A DNA stretch of 64,000 nucleotides from Sphingomonas hankookensis (GTDB lineage: Bacteria > Pseudomonadota > Alphaproteobacteria > Sphingomonadales > Sphingomonadaceae): assembly GCF_001619955.1 (NCBI RefSeq), contig NZ_LQQO01000015.1, forward strand, positions 33,201 to 97,200, given 5' to 3'. Positions 1-9,586 of the stretch are shown here, one piece after another (the first letter of the stretch is position 1; every line of letters starts with the position of its first letter). The notes under the pieces are model-generated. The model did not search any database. It saw nothing but the letters and a program-made list of their open reading frames with translations, and had not been told where the DNA came from. The translations under genes were made by a program, and so were the position numbers.

Positions 1-896
1 GTAGCTTCGGGGGGAGCGGAGGGCAGCGGAGCTTGCTGCAGGATCACCGGCGGTGCCACCGGAGCGGGGCGCGGCGTGGTGAGCGCGACCGATTCCAGCT
101 CGATCAGCGCCTTGCGCGCATCGACATAGCGTTTGGCGGCACTGGTCCACGCCGTGGCGTTGGCGACGCCGGGCAGCCGTTCGACCTCGGCGACGGCCTG
201 TTCGACCTGTCCGGTATCGAGCCGTCGGCGCGCGCGCTCCAGCCGGTCGCTCGGGCGGCTGCTCGGCGTCGTGCCCTGGCGGATCACGATCAGCTGGCCC
301 AGCTCCCGGCGCAGCCCGTCCCACCAATTCTCGCCCGTCGGGCCGGCGGTCAGCGGGATGGCGGCGGCGTCCAGCGCGGTGCGCAGATCGTCCAGCGTCA
401 CCGGGTTCTGCGCGGCGGCGATCAGGGTTCGGACCGCATCGGGCCGGCTGCTGCCGAACCGGTCGCGCAGCTGCGCCTCGAGATAGTCGAGGGGACGACC
501 GCGATCCAGCGCGCGGCGCGTGGCGACGATCACCATCATGTCCTCGGCCCGGGTCGCATAGCCCGCCGCGTTGCGCGCGCTGCTGTCCAGCCCGACGATC
601 CGCGTCTCCAGATCGGCGATGCGCGCGGCCAGTGCCGCCTCGCGCGCCGACAGGATCGGCAGCGCCGACACCTGCGCGGGCGGTGCGGGATTGGCGGCGG
701 TGGGGGTGGGCTGCGCGGTCGGTGCTGCCGTCTGTTGCTGCGTGCCCCATCCGAAGCGCGGGGCGACATAGCGCAGCACCGCCAGCGTCGCGCCGATCCC
801 GATGACGAAGGCGATGACGGCGATGGCCAGCCATCCCCGGCTGCCCCGGCGACGCGGATGACGGGTCGTCGGGAAGGGCGCATCTTCGCTGATCAT
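1..896 (-). CDS. Mitofilin/HemX-like inner-membrane protein, 3' end cut by window edge
   Basis: Open frame from ATG at 896 to the left edge, about 298 codons with no stop, so the C-terminus is missing. A basic cytoplasmic N-terminus is followed by one membrane segment (about residues 22-42), a Pro/Ala/Gln-rich linker and a long helical, partly coiled-coil region from about residue 80. It lies 34 bp downstream of hemD on the same strand. In alphaproteobacteria this position after hemD is usually held by a membrane protein annotated as mitofilin (Mic60-like) or HemX-like. That assignment rests on context and architecture, because the diagnostic C-terminal mitofilin motif is outside the window. 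Confidence 0.6.
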   Translation of the reverse strand, partial: MISEDAPFPTTRHPRRRGSRGWLAIAVIAFVIGIGATLAVLRYVAPRFGWGTQQQTAAPTAQPTPTAANPAPPAQVSALPILSAREAALAARIADLETRIVGLDSSARNAAGYATRAEDMMVIVATRRALDRGRPLDYLEAQLRDRFGSSRPDAVRTLIAAAQNPVTLDDLRTALDAAAIPLTAGPTGENWWDGLRRELGQLIVIRQGTTPSSRPSDRLERARRRLDTGQVEQAVAEVERLPGVANATAWTSAAKRYVDARKALIELESVALTTPRPAPVAPPVILQQAPLPSAPPEA

Positions 897-930
897 GCCG
901 CCTTATCCCCGCGCCCGTCCGCCGGGTCAA

Positions 931-1590
931 TCATGCGTCGGCAAGGGACAGGGCGGCGGCGATCGTCGCCGCGTCGTCGGGACGCTCGGCAACCGCGACG
1001 GCGCGCCAGCCGGTGCCGAGCGCCTGCGCGACCGCCGGCGCGATGGCGGCAACCGCGATCGCGCCACGATCCTCGGCCAGCATCGCCAGCCGCCGTGCCG
1101 CGCGCGGCGAATGGACCAGCGCCACCGTGCCGGCGAGCAGCGCGGCGTCGACCGCTTCGATCGCCTCGCTGGCATAGACGGCACGGATCGTGGACAGGAC
1201 GGCATGGCCCGCCACCGCCCGGTCGCGTGCGGTGAGCAGCAGCGCCCGGCGAACGCCCGCCCGTTCGGCCGCGTCGAGCAGCGCCTGCCCGTCACTATCG
1301 CCGGTCGCGACCACGTGCAGCCCCGCCGCCCGCGCCGCCGCCGCCGTCGCCGCGCCGACCGCATGGACCGGCAGCGTCGCATAGGCTTGCAGCGCCGCGC
1401 CCGCCTGTCGCACGGCATTGGCGCTGGTCAGGATCAGCGCGTCATGCTCCGTGGCGGACGGCGCGTCCCACGCCAGCGGCACGATGCGGAACAGCGGCAG
1501 GCGGATCGCCCGCCGTCCCAGCGCCTCGATCGCCTGCGCGGTGGCGGCATTGCCCGGTTCGGGGCGCAGCACCGCCAGCGGCCGGCTCAT
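931..1590 (-). CDS. hemD: Uroporphyrinogen-III synthase
   Basis: Predicted 219-residue HemD. It cyclises hydroxymethylbilane to uroporphyrinogen III, with inversion of ring D, in the cytoplasmic tetrapyrrole pathway. The protein starts [12 protein letters not shown] and contains the ILTSANAVR segment typical of the first lobe and a VHSPRAARRL segment in the second. HemD is poorly conserved, so context carries weight: the ATG overlaps the hemC stop by 4 bp (ATGA), a classic coupled hemCD pair. A longer upstream extension in the same frame lies entirely inside hemC and was not used. Confidence 0.88.
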   Translation of the reverse strand: MSRPLAVLRPEPGNAATAQAIEALGRRAIRLPLFRIVPLAWDAPSATEHDALILTSANAVRQAGAALQAYATLPVHAVGAATAAAARAAGLHVVATGDSDGQALLDAAERAGVRRALLLTARDRAVAGHAVLSTIRAVYASEAIEAVDAALLAGTVALVHSPRAARRLAMLAEDRGAIAVAAIAPAVAQALGTGWRAVAVAERPDDAATIAAALSLADA

Positions 1591-2498
1591 CGCGCGAACA
1601 GCTTTGCCACGCTCTCGGGCGCGCGCGCCAGCATCGTTTCGGCGAGAGTGCGCGGGAGGTCGATATCGTCGATCGCCCCGCTGGCGCTGTCGACCACCTG
1701 CGCGCTGCCGTCCTGCGCCAGCAATTGCGCGCGCAGCGTCAGTACGTCGCCGTCGATCGTCGCCAGCGCGCCGACCGGTGAATGGCAATCGGCGCCCAGG
1801 GCCGCCAGGAAACCGCGCTCGGCCCGCACCGCCTGATGCGTCGGCGCATGGTCGATCGCGCGGACAAAGGCGAGCGCGGCGGCGTCCTCCGCCCGGACCT
1901 CGATCCCCACCGCCCCCTGCGACGGCGCGGGCAGCAGCGTGTCGATCGACAGCGCGGTGCCGACCTCATGCCGCCCCAGCCGTTCCAGCCCGGCCGCGGC
2001 GAGCAGGGTCGCATCGACCTCCCCCGCCGCCAGCTTGGCAAGCCGCGTGTCGACATTGCCGCGAAACAGCACGATCCGCGCGTCGGGGCGGTGGCTCAGC
2101 ACCTGCGCGGCGCGGCGCGGGCTGCTGGTGCCGACCACGCCGTCCCTGGGCAGGTCGGCGAGCGACGCGATCCCGACCAGCCGGTCGCGGACATCGGCGC
2201 GCGGCAGCATCGCGGCGATGCGGATTTCGGTCGGGCGGACCGTCTCGACGTCCTTCATCGAATGGACCGCCGCGTCGATTTCATGCGCGCACAATGCCCG
2301 GTCGAGTTCCTTGGTCCACAGCGCCTTGCCACCGATCTCGGCCAGCGCGCGGTCCTGCACCCGGTCGCCGGTGGTCTTGATCATCACGATCTCGATGGTC
2401 GCCGGATCGATCCCGTGCGCCTTTGCCAGCGCGTCGCGGGTCGCGTGCGCCTGCACCAATGCCAGCGGCGATCCGCGCGTGCCCAGTTTGAACGTCAT
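1587..2498 (-). CDS. hemC: Hydroxymethylbilane synthase (porphobilinogen deaminase)
   Basis: 303-residue HemC, which polymerises four porphobilinogen units into hydroxymethylbilane for haem synthesis. Visible family features are the N-terminal [23 protein letters not shown] (catalytic Asp about residue 83), [10 protein letters not shown], and [11 protein letters not shown] with the Cys (about residue 238) that carries the dipyrromethane cofactor. Length fits the family. It is divergent from tsaD across a 307-bp region holding a long inverted repeat, and its stop overlaps the start of hemD. Confidence 0.97.
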   Translation of the reverse strand: MTFKLGTRGSPLALVQAHATRDALAKAHGIDPATIEIVMIKTTGDRVQDRALAEIGGKALWTKELDRALCAHEIDAAVHSMKDVETVRPTEIRIAAMLPRADVRDRLVGIASLADLPRDGVVGTSSPRRAAQVLSHRPDARIVLFRGNVDTRLAKLAAGEVDATLLAAAGLERLGRHEVGTALSIDTLLPAPSQGAVGIEVRAEDAAALAFVRAIDHAPTHQAVRAERGFLAALGADCHSPVGALATIDGDVLTLRAQLLAQDGSAQVVDSASGAIDDIDLPRTLAETMLARAPESVAKLFAR

Positions 2499-2544
2499 CG
2501 GTGCTCGCTATCCGTCGCGTTCGCTTGGGGCAAGGTGGAGAAAG

Positions 2545-2766
2545 TTGGTTCACGCGGAGGCGCGGAGGCGCGGAGAAGAAGTTTGTTTTCGCGCAGAGGC
2601 GCAGAGGACGCAGAGAAGATGCGAGTGTCGCCGCGTCAGCGGCTCCGAGACAAGCGTCTCCCGATCGCGGGCGGGTCATCCCAATCGCAACCCCTCTGCG
2701 CCCTCTGCGCCTCTGCGCGATCAAAATCCCTTCTTCTTCGCGCCTCTGCGCCTTCGCGTGAACCAA
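2545..2766. repeat. Long imperfect inverted repeat between hemC and tsaD
   Basis: The 307-bp divergent intergenic region is dominated by a ~70-nt arm (about 2545-2616) that reappears inverted at about 2692-2766. Both arms begin ttggttcacgcg on their own strand and carry gcgcagaggcgcagagg. The arms enclose about 75 bp. This leaves little room for the hemC and tsaD promoters, which I could not place. It looks like a dispersed palindromic element rather than an operator. Confidence 0.75.
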
Positions 2767-2805
2767 TCTTCCTACCGCCACCCGATCCGCGCTACAGCCG
2801 ACCCC

Positions 2806-3846
2806 ATGTCCACCCCCCTCATCCTCGGTATCGAATCCAGCTGCGACGAAACCGCTGTCGCGCTGGTGCGTGGCGACCGCACCATCCTGTCGCATCGCCT
2901 CGCGGGACAGGAGGCGGCGCACGCCCCCTATGGCGGTGTCGTCCCCGAAATCGCCGCGCGCGCGCATGTCGAGATCCTGCCCTCGCTGGTCGAGGGCGCG
3001 CTGGCCGATGCCGGCGTCAAGCTAACCGATGTCGATGCGATCGCCGCCACCGCCGGCCCTGGGCTGATCGGCGGGGTGATGGTCGGGCTGGTCACCGCCA
3101 AGGCGCTGGCGCTGGCGGCGAACAAGCCGCTGGTCGCGGTCAACCATCTGGAGGGCCATGCGCTCTCCCCCCGGCTGACCGACCCCGACCTCGCCTATCC
3201 CTATCTGCTGCTGCTGGTGTCGGGCGGCCATTGCCAGCTGCTCCGCGTCGATGGCGTCGGTCAATATCGGCGGCTGGGCACCACCATCGACGATGCGGCG
3301 GGCGAAGCATTCGACAAGACCGCGAAGGTGCTCGGCCTCGGCTATCCCGGCGGCCCGCGAGTCGAAGCGGCGGCGATGGAGGGCGATGCGAAGGCGGTGC
3401 CGCTGCCCCGGCCGCTGGTCGGCACGCCTGACCCGCATTTTTCCTTCGCGGGCCTGAAGAGCGCGGTGCTGCGCGCGCACGATGCCGGCATCCACTCGAC
3501 CCCCGACATCGCGGCGTCGTTCCAACAGGCGGTGGTCGACTGCCTGCTCGACCGCACGAAACTGGCGCTGCACCTCGCCGGCCCGGTCAGCGCGCTGGTA
3601 GTGGCGGGTGGGGTCGCCGCCAATCGCGCGGTGCGGGGCGCGCTGGAGGGGCTGGCCGCAGCGAACGGCCTGCGCTTCGTCGCGCCGCCGCTCTGGCTGT
3701 GCACCGACAATGCCGCCATGATCGCCTGGGCCGGGGCGGAGCGGTTCATGGCGGGGCATAGCGACCCGCTCGACGTGGCGGCGCGGCCGCGCTGGCCGCT
3801 CGATCCGTCGGCGGAAAAGGTGCGTGGGGCAGGAGTGAAGGCATGA
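2806..3846 (+). CDS. tsaD: tRNA N6-adenosine threonylcarbamoyltransferase
   Basis: 346-residue TsaD (Gcp/Kae1), which with TsaB/TsaE transfers threonylcarbamoyl to A37 of ANN-decoding tRNAs. Signatures: [13 protein letters not shown] at the N-terminus, the metal-binding VNHLEGH (HxEGH), [30 protein letters not shown] and [10 protein letters not shown] near the C-terminus. ATG at 2806 gives the canonical N-terminus; the frame upstream is repeat DNA. The last codons overlap the gpsA start by 4 bp. Confidence 0.97.
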   Translation: MSTPLILGIESSCDETAVALVRGDRTILSHRLAGQEAAHAPYGGVVPEIAARAHVEILPSLVEGALADAGVKLTDVDAIAATAGPGLIGGVMVGLVTAKALALAANKPLVAVNHLEGHALSPRLTDPDLAYPYLLLLVSGGHCQLLRVDGVGQYRRLGTTIDDAAGEAFDKTAKVLGLGYPGGPRVEAAAMEGDAKAVPLPRPLVGTPDPHFSFAGLKSAVLRAHDAGIHSTPDIAASFQQAVVDCLLDRTKLALHLAGPVSALVVAGGVAANRAVRGALEGLAAANGLRFVAPPLWLCTDNAAMIAWAGAERFMAGHSDPLDVAARPRWPLDPSAEKVRGAGVKA

Positions 3847-4817
3847 AGATCGGGGTCATCGGCGGCGGCGCATGGGGTACCGCGCTGGCGCAGGTTGCGG
3901 CGCGCGGCGGCGATGTGACGCTGTGGGTACGCGAGGGCGAGGTCGCCGACGCGATCAACGCCACCCGCACCAACCCGCTGTTCCTGCCCGGCGTCACCCT
4001 GTCCGACGCCATCCGTGCGACGACGGATGCCGGCGAACTGCACGATACGGAGGCGCTGCTGGTCGTCGCCCCGGCGCAGCATGTCCGCAGCGTGTTGTCG
4101 GCGATCGATGTCGGCACCCGCGCGCTGGTGCTGTGCGCGAAGGGGATCGAGGCGGGGACGCGGCTGCTGGTGGGCGAGGTGGCGCGCGCCGTCCATCCCC
4201 AGGCGCCGGTCGCGGTGCTGTCCGGCCCGACCTTCGCGCATGAGGTCGCGGCGGGCAAGCCGACCGCCGTCACCCTCGCCTGTGCCGATGCACCCTTGCG
4301 CGACCGGCTGGCCGAACGGCTCGCTGCCCCCGCCTTCCGCCCCTATGCGAGCGACGACGTGATCGGCGCCGAGATCGGCGGCGCGGTCAAGAACGTCCTC
4401 GCCATCGCCTGCGGCGTGGTCGAGGGCGCGGGGCTCGGCCAGAATGCGCGGGCATCGGTGATCGCGCGCGGCTTTGCCGAAATGACCCGTTTCGGCCTCG
4501 CACGCGGCGCACGGGCGGAAACGCTGGCCGGGCTGTCGGGGCTGGGCGATCTGGTGCTGACCTGTTCGTCGACCGCGTCGCGCAACTATTCGTTGGGCGT
4601 CGGGCTGGGGCAGGGCCGCGCCGCCGCCGAGCTGATGGCCGATCGCCGGACGGTGGCCGAAGGCGCGTTCACCGCCCCGGTCCTGCGTGAGGCGGCGGCC
4701 GAGGCCGGGGTCGACATGCCGGTGACGGCGGCGGTCGGGGCATTGCTGGACGGCACGCCGGTCGCGCAGGTGATCGACACATTGCTCGCCCGGCCGCTCC
4801 GCCACGAAGGGCTGTAA
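3843..4817 (+). CDS. gpsA: NAD(P)-dependent glycerol-3-phosphate dehydrogenase
   Basis: 324-residue GpsA, which reduces dihydroxyacetone phosphate to sn-glycerol-3-phosphate for phospholipid synthesis. The dinucleotide-binding motif [13 protein letters not shown] is at residues 3-15, followed by [17 protein letters not shown], the active-site lysine in [15 protein letters not shown] and the C-terminal [11 protein letters not shown]. It starts at an ATGA overlap with tsaD, so the pair is probably translated together. Confidence 0.97.
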   Translation: MKIGVIGGGAWGTALAQVAARGGDVTLWVREGEVADAINATRTNPLFLPGVTLSDAIRATTDAGELHDTEALLVVAPAQHVRSVLSAIDVGTRALVLCAKGIEAGTRLLVGEVARAVHPQAPVAVLSGPTFAHEVAAGKPTAVTLACADAPLRDRLAERLAAPAFRPYASDDVIGAEIGGAVKNVLAIACGVVEGAGLGQNARASVIARGFAEMTRFGLARGARAETLAGLSGLGDLVLTCSSTASRNYSLGVGLGQGRAAAELMADRRTVAEGAFTAPVLREAAAEAGVDMPVTAAVGALLDGTPVAQVIDTLLARPLRHEGL

Positions 4818-4844
4818 CCGACCCGGCTGGTCGGTCGCGATTTT
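4817..4844 (+). terminator. Possible terminator after gpsA
   Basis: Immediately after the gpsA stop, arms ACCGACC (4817-4823) and GGTCGGT (4829-4835) enclose a 5-nt loop. They are followed, after cgcga, by a short T run. The stem is short (7 bp) and the T run is displaced, so this is a weak candidate. Confidence 0.4.
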
Positions 4845-4883
4845 CTTCCCTATGGGCCGGCGCCTGTTTTGGGGGGAAGAGAG

Positions 4884-7109
4884 TTGCGACCGACCGTCAG
4901 CGTGCCGACACGATCGGCCATCGTCGCGGCGTTGAGCCTGTGCGCGACGCCGGCCATGGCGCAGGACCGAGCAAGCGACAGCGAGATCATCGTCACCGCG
5001 CAGCGGCGCGAAGAGCGGGCCGACGACGTGCCGATCGCGGCGACGGTGCTGGAAGCGGCGCGGCTGGACGATCAGGACGTGCGCAGCCTCGACCGGCTGG
5101 GGGCCAATGTCCCCAACCTCTATCTCACGCGCAATTTCGGCACGACCTCCGGCGCGCTCGTCTTCCTGCGGGGGGTGGGCGAGGGTGATTCGATCTTCAC
5201 CAACGACCCGCCGGTCGGCATCTATGTCGACGACGTGCTGCTGCCGCGTGCGACGGGATCGCTACTCGACCTGATCGATATCGAACGGATCGAGGTGCTG
5301 CGCGGGCCGCAGGGGACGCTCTATGGCCGCAACACCTCGGGCGGCGCGATCAAGGTCGTGACGAAGCGCCCGACGACCGATGGCGTCAACGGCATGACCG
5401 ACCTGACCATCGGCAGCTATCGTCGGGTCGACGCACGCGGCACGGTCAACCTGCCGCTGTCGGACCAGGCGGCGCTGCGGCTGTCGGGCATTTCACGCAA
5501 CCAGCGCGGCTGGGGCCGCAACCTGACCGACGGCGCGGTGGTCAACGGACAGGACGTGCAGGGCGGGCGCGCCAGCCTGTTCTGGACGCCGGCCGACCGA
5601 CTGACGCTGCTGGCGACCGCCGACCTGACGCGCGAGCGCTCCACGCCGCGCTTCCCGCAGCAATTCCTGCCCGACGCAGCGCGTCCCGGCCGCTTCACCA
5701 ATGTCTTTCGCGAGCGCGACGGGCGTATCGACCGGTTCCGTTCGGCCGATACCATGCCGCTCAACAAGACCGACAGCGGCGGCGCCTCGCTGCGCGCCGA
5801 CTATGCGTTGGGTTCGGCCACGACGCTGACCTCGATCACCGGCTGGCGCAGCTTGCGCTCGCGGATCGGCTTCGACCAGACCGCAAATCCCCCCGGCAGC
5901 GGGACGGCGGTCATCCTGTTGCAGGACCAGCGCCAGCATAGCGTGAGCCAGGAAATCAACCTTGCCGGCAGCGCGCTGGACGGGCGGATCGACTGGCTGG
6001 CGGGCGGCTATTATTTCCACGAACATAATGACCAGCTGACCGCGATCAGCTTCGCCACCCCGGCGGGAACCGCGGCGCGCTATCGCACCGACGACTTCTT
6101 TGCGGCACCGTCGCGCGGGTCGGGCACCGGCGGCACCTGGTCGCTCTATCGTCCGGCGCTCGACACCGACAGCTGGTCGGCCTTCGCCTCCGCGACGGGG
6201 AAGATCGGGAAGGCGCGGCTGACGCTGGGCGCGCGCTGGACCGACGAGCGCAAGCGCTACGACGTGCAGTTCCTGACCGCGCCCGATACCGTGCTGGTCC
6301 TGCCTGATGGTCGTCGTGCCGAACGCACGATCCGGCAGTCATGGCGCGACCTGTCGCCGCGCGTGGCGGTGGATTACCGGCTGGGCGAGGTGCTGGCCTA
6401 TGCGTCGGTCGCCAAGGGCTTCCGTAGCGGCAGCTTCGACGGACGCGCGCGCAACATCGACTTCGTGATGAACCGCCAGTCGGCAATCGCGCCCGAACGG
6501 GTCTGGACCTATGAGGTCGGCGCGAAGGGCAATGCGGCCGGTGGGCGCGTTCGCTGGGACGTCGACTATTTCGTCAGCGACTATACCGACATCGCCTTCT
6601 CCGCCGCCCGCGCCGGCACCCCGCCCGAAATCTTTCGGCAGAATGTCGGCGATGCCCGGATTCAGGGGCTGGAGGCGGACGCGAGTGCACGGCCTCTGCC
6701 CTGGCTGGAGGTCGGCGGCTGGATCGCGACACTGTCCGACCGCTTCACCCGGCTGAAGACCAGCCCCGGCTGCACCGCCTTCGTCGCCGATGAGCGCGAC
6801 CTCGACCTGCGCTTCACGCCGGCCTTTCGTTATCAGCTGCGGGCGGCGGTGACGCGGGGCGGCTGGCGGCTGGGCGGTGATGTCACCGGGGCGTCGCCCT
6901 ATAACATTGCGCTTTGCAACGAACCGCAGCACCGGGTGACCAATGCGGAGCAGGCCAATGCCCAGCTGGCCTATGCTACGGGTCCGTGGACGATGATGCT
7001 GGCTGCGACCAACCTGACCGACCGGCGCTTCAACACCGGCAGCGTCGGCGCGATCGGCTATCCGGTCGCCCCGCGCGAGGTGACGGTGACGCTGCGCCGG
7101 GCGTTCTAG
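4884..7109 (+). CDS. TonB-dependent receptor (outer-membrane transporter)
   Basis: About 741 residues. The signal peptide ends in ATPAMA before QD, then comes a TonB-box-like SEIIVTAQRREE. The plug domain has VYVDDVLLPR-type and LRGPQGTLYGRNTSGGAI motifs, followed by a long beta-barrel ending in the outer-membrane C-terminal aromatic (RRAF). I chose TTG at 4884 because ggggggaaga lies just upstream; a TTG at 4869 would put that purine tract inside the gene. The substrate is unknown; sphingomonads carry many such receptors. It converges on, and overlaps by 4 bp, the aldo/keto reductase gene. Confidence 0.9.
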   Translation: MRPTVSVPTRSAIVAALSLCATPAMAQDRASDSEIIVTAQRREERADDVPIAATVLEAARLDDQDVRSLDRLGANVPNLYLTRNFGTTSGALVFLRGVGEGDSIFTNDPPVGIYVDDVLLPRATGSLLDLIDIERIEVLRGPQGTLYGRNTSGGAIKVVTKRPTTDGVNGMTDLTIGSYRRVDARGTVNLPLSDQAALRLSGISRNQRGWGRNLTDGAVVNGQDVQGGRASLFWTPADRLTLLATADLTRERSTPRFPQQFLPDAARPGRFTNVFRERDGRIDRFRSADTMPLNKTDSGGASLRADYALGSATTLTSITGWRSLRSRIGFDQTANPPGSGTAVILLQDQRQHSVSQEINLAGSALDGRIDWLAGGYYFHEHNDQLTAISFATPAGTAARYRTDDFFAAPSRGSGTGGTWSLYRPALDTDSWSAFASATGKIGKARLTLGARWTDERKRYDVQFLTAPDTVLVLPDGRRAERTIRQSWRDLSPRVAVDYRLGEVLAYASVAKGFRSGSFDGRARNIDFVMNRQSAIAPERVWTYEVGAKGNAAGGRVRWDVDYFVSDYTDIAFSAARAGTPPEIFRQNVGDARIQGLEADASARPLPWLEVGGWIATLSDRFTRLKTSPGCTAFVADERDLDLRFTPAFRYQLRAAVTRGGWRLGGDVTGASPYNIALCNEPQHRVTNAEQANAQLAYATGPWTMMLAATNLTDRRFNTGSVGAIGYPVAPREVTVTLRRAF

Positions 7110-8116
7110 CCGTCCAATTCCTCCCCAGTCAGCAGTTCGGTATCGATCTGCGCCTGCGCGGCGGCGGCATAGCGCGCGCCGGTCAGTGCATTGGGCGGAA
7201 GCAGCGCATCGACGGCGGCCAGCGTGTCGGGCGATATCGCCAGCGTAGCGGCGGCGACATTGTCCTCGAGATGGGCGATGGAGCGCGTACCGGGGATCGG
7301 CACGATATGCGGCGCGCGGGCGAGCAGCCAGCCGAGCGCCAGCTGCGCCGGAGTGATGCCGGCTTCGGTGGCGATGCGGTCATAGGCATCGATGACGGCG
7401 AGGTTGCGCGACAGCTGCGGCTCGACGAAGCGCGGCATGGTGCGGCGGATATCGCCTGCCACATAATCGTCGGCGCGCACACTACCCGCCAACAGTCCGC
7501 GAGCGACCGGCGAGAAAGCGACGAAGCCGATGCCGAGTTCGCGGCAGGTGTCGAGCACGGCGACCTCCGGATTGCGGACGGCGGGGGAATATTCGCTCTG
7601 CACCGCGGCGATCGGGTGGATCGCATGGGCGCGCCGGATGGTCGCGGCGGACATTTCGCTCAGGCCCAATGCTCCGATCTTGCCGGCTTCCTTCGCGCGA
7701 ACCAGCGCTCCGACCGATTCCTCGATCGGCACGTTCGGGTCGAGCCGGTGGAGATAATAAAGGTCGATATGATCCGTCCCGAGCCGGCCGAGCGCGGCGT
7801 CGAGCGTCGTCGCGATCGCGTCGGGCGATCCGTCGAGAATGCGCTGGCCACCCCGCATATCCAGCACGCATTTGCTGGCCAGCGTAAATTCCGACCGCCG
7901 ATGCAGCACCTGCGCCACCAGCCGCTCGTTCGCCCCGCCGCCATAGAGCGCGGCGGTGTCGAGCAACGTCACGCCGAGATCGAGTGCGCGGTTCAGGAGC
8001 GCCAAGCCCTCCGCCTCGGTCGCCGGCTCGCCATAGGCATGGCTGAGGTTCATGCAGCCGAGACCGATCGCCGAAACGGTGAACGGTCCGATCGTGCGGG
8101 TCGGCAAATTCGTCAT
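7106..8116 (-). CDS. Aldo/keto reductase
   Basis: 336-residue cytoplasmic NADPH-dependent oxidoreductase of the aldo/keto reductase superfamily (TIM barrel). The catalytic tetrad is visible: D53 and Y58 in LLDTAALYG, K82 in ASKCV and H123 in YYLHRLD. GLGCMNLSHAYG near the N-terminus and PIPGTRSIAHLEDN near the C-terminus resemble the YajO/AKR11-13-type groups. I use the ATG at 8116, preceded by gggag on the minus strand, rather than the longer frame from 8176. Physiological substrate unknown. Confidence 0.92.
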   Translation of the reverse strand: MTNLPTRTIGPFTVSAIGLGCMNLSHAYGEPATEAEGLALLNRALDLGVTLLDTAALYGGGANERLVAQVLHRRSEFTLASKCVLDMRGGQRILDGSPDAIATTLDAALGRLGTDHIDLYYLHRLDPNVPIEESVGALVRAKEAGKIGALGLSEMSAATIRRAHAIHPIAAVQSEYSPAVRNPEVAVLDTCRELGIGFVAFSPVARGLLAGSVRADDYVAGDIRRTMPRFVEPQLSRNLAVIDAYDRIATEAGITPAQLALGWLLARAPHIVPIPGTRSIAHLEDNVAAATLAISPDTLAAVDALLPPNALTGARYAAAAQAQIDTELLTGEELDG

Positions 8117-8185
8117 GGTGGCACTCCCGTTTGGCATTCGCGGTCCGCAAGACGCGCGAACGGGGGGCCTAGTCAAGCCAAGGCG

Positions 8186-8899
8186 TCAGCGCGCCGCCAT
8201 GCGATAGCCGCCACCGGTCACATCGGTCGAGGCGACGAGGATCTGCGGATCGACCTTCAGCGTCGGCACCTGACCCGCCTGCCACGCCGCCAGTTCGACC
8301 CGATACTGGTCATAGGCGCGGTAGAAGTCGACGAAGGGCTGGTCGAGCGAGGCGATCCCCGGCGCCGCGAAACCGTCGATCCCGCCCACCGGCAGGTCGG
8401 CGACCTGCGCCAGCATCGGCAGCGCGGTGGCGCAGAACTGGTCGCGCACCGGCGGCTGGGCGAAGTAGTTATAGACCCGCGTCATCGCGTCGTCGAACCG
8501 GTCCTGCCAGTCGCCGCCGCCCCGGCGATATTCGGCCTCCAGCGCCTTGTGCGCGGCGGCGAAACGGGCGGCATGGACCTTCAGCAGACGGTTATACTGC
8601 GCGACGCCGGACGGGTCGGCGATATTGCAGTGGAGCGCGGCGACGTTCAGCGCCGACCGCAGATGCCAGACGGCGGCATCGGCCGACAGCGCGTGGTTGG
8701 GCGTCGCGTAATTACCGTCGGCGAGCACGGCCGGAATGGTGAGGTTGGCGGCGGCCCCCATCGGCGGCTTCGGCTTGGGCGCGGGTGTCGCGACCGGCAC
8801 CGGTGGCGGCGTGACCACCGCGACTTCGGGCGTCTTGCGCGCGCAGCCGTGGAGCAGCGCGGCACCACAGGCAGCGAGCAGGAGCAGGCGTGTACGCAT
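8186..8899 (-). CDS. Putative lipoprotein of unknown function
   Basis: 237 residues. The N-terminus MRTRLLLLAACGAALLHGC resembles a lipoprotein signal with Cys in a lipobox-like LHGC. It is followed by a Pro/Ala/Lys linker (about residues 27-46) and a helical domain from about residue 55 with two further cysteines (LHCNIA, DQFCAT). I recognise no named family. It lies between an aldo/keto reductase gene and metW, all on the minus strand. Start chosen at 8899 so that the protein begins with the signal peptide. Confidence 0.72.
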   Translation of the reverse strand: MRTRLLLLAACGAALLHGCARKTPEVAVVTPPPVPVATPAPKPKPPMGAAANLTIPAVLADGNYATPNHALSADAAVWHLRSALNVAALHCNIADPSGVAQYNRLLKVHAARFAAAHKALEAEYRRGGGDWQDRFDDAMTRVYNYFAQPPVRDQFCATALPMLAQVADLPVGGIDGFAAPGIASLDQPFVDFYRAYDQYRVELAAWQAGQVPTLKVDPQILVASTDVTGGGYRMAAR

Positions 8900-8974
8900 C
8901 GAACCGATTCCCGTCTTGTCCCCCGACAGCACGGAAATATCGGCCGCAAAGCCTTCGCAATGGTTAACGCGGCG

Positions 8975-9586
8975 TCAGCGTTTGAGCAGGAACACCGCAT
9001 GTTCGGCACGGAAATTGGCCGCCGCCGCCGTGGTCCGCCTGCCCTTCGACAGGAACCATGCATCGACCACCGTGATCCCCCGCTTGGCGACATAGGCGCG
9101 GAAATCGTCGATCGTCAGGTGGTGGATGTTCGGCGTCTCATACCATTCGAGCGGCAACAGCTTCGTCACCGGCATCCGCCCGCCCCAGAGCAGCGACGCG
9201 CGCACCCGCCAATGGGCGAAGTTGGGAAAGGACACGAACGCCTGCGCGCCGATGCGCAGCAGATGGTCGAGCACGACATGCGGCCGCATCGCAGTCTGCA
9301 ACGTCTGGCTGAGGATCGCATAGTCGAAGCTGGCGTCGGGATAGTCGGCCAGGTCGCGATCGGCATCGCCCTGCATCACCGACAGCCCGCGCGCCATCGC
9401 ATCGGCGACATTGCCCGGATCGATCTCCAGCCCGCGCGCATCGACGCCGCGTTCGTCGCGCAGCGCCGCCATCAACTGTCCGTCGCCGCACCCGACATCC
9501 AGCACGCGCGATCCCCGCGCGACATGCGCGGCGATGATTGCGAGGTCGGGGCGCAGGGAGGGCTGTGATCCGCCTGTCGTCGTCAT
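8975..9586 (-). CDS. metW: Methionine biosynthesis protein MetW (methyltransferase fold)
   Basis: 203-residue MetW. SAM-binding motif I is visible as [15 protein letters not shown] (about residues 28-42), followed by [20 protein letters not shown] and [23 protein letters not shown], which are characteristic of MetW. MetW is known to be required together with MetX for homoserine acylation in many proteobacteria. The start overlaps the metX stop by 4 bp, so the two are translationally coupled. Confidence 0.95.
   Translation of the reverse strand: MTTTGGSQPSLRPDLAIIAAHVARGSRVLDVGCGDGQLMAALRDERGVDARGLEIDPGNVADAMARGLSVMQGDADRDLADYPDASFDYAILSQTLQTAMRPHVVLDHLLRIGAQAFVSFPNFAHWRVRASLLWGGRMPVTKLLPLEWYETPNIHHLTIDDFRAYVAKRGITVVDAWFLSKGRRTTAAAANFRAEHAVFLLKR

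Noticed and set aside
33..1836. Plus-strand frames over hemD and the mitofilin-like gene
   Set aside because: Arg-rich shadows of the minus-strand genes; no start context or family similarity.
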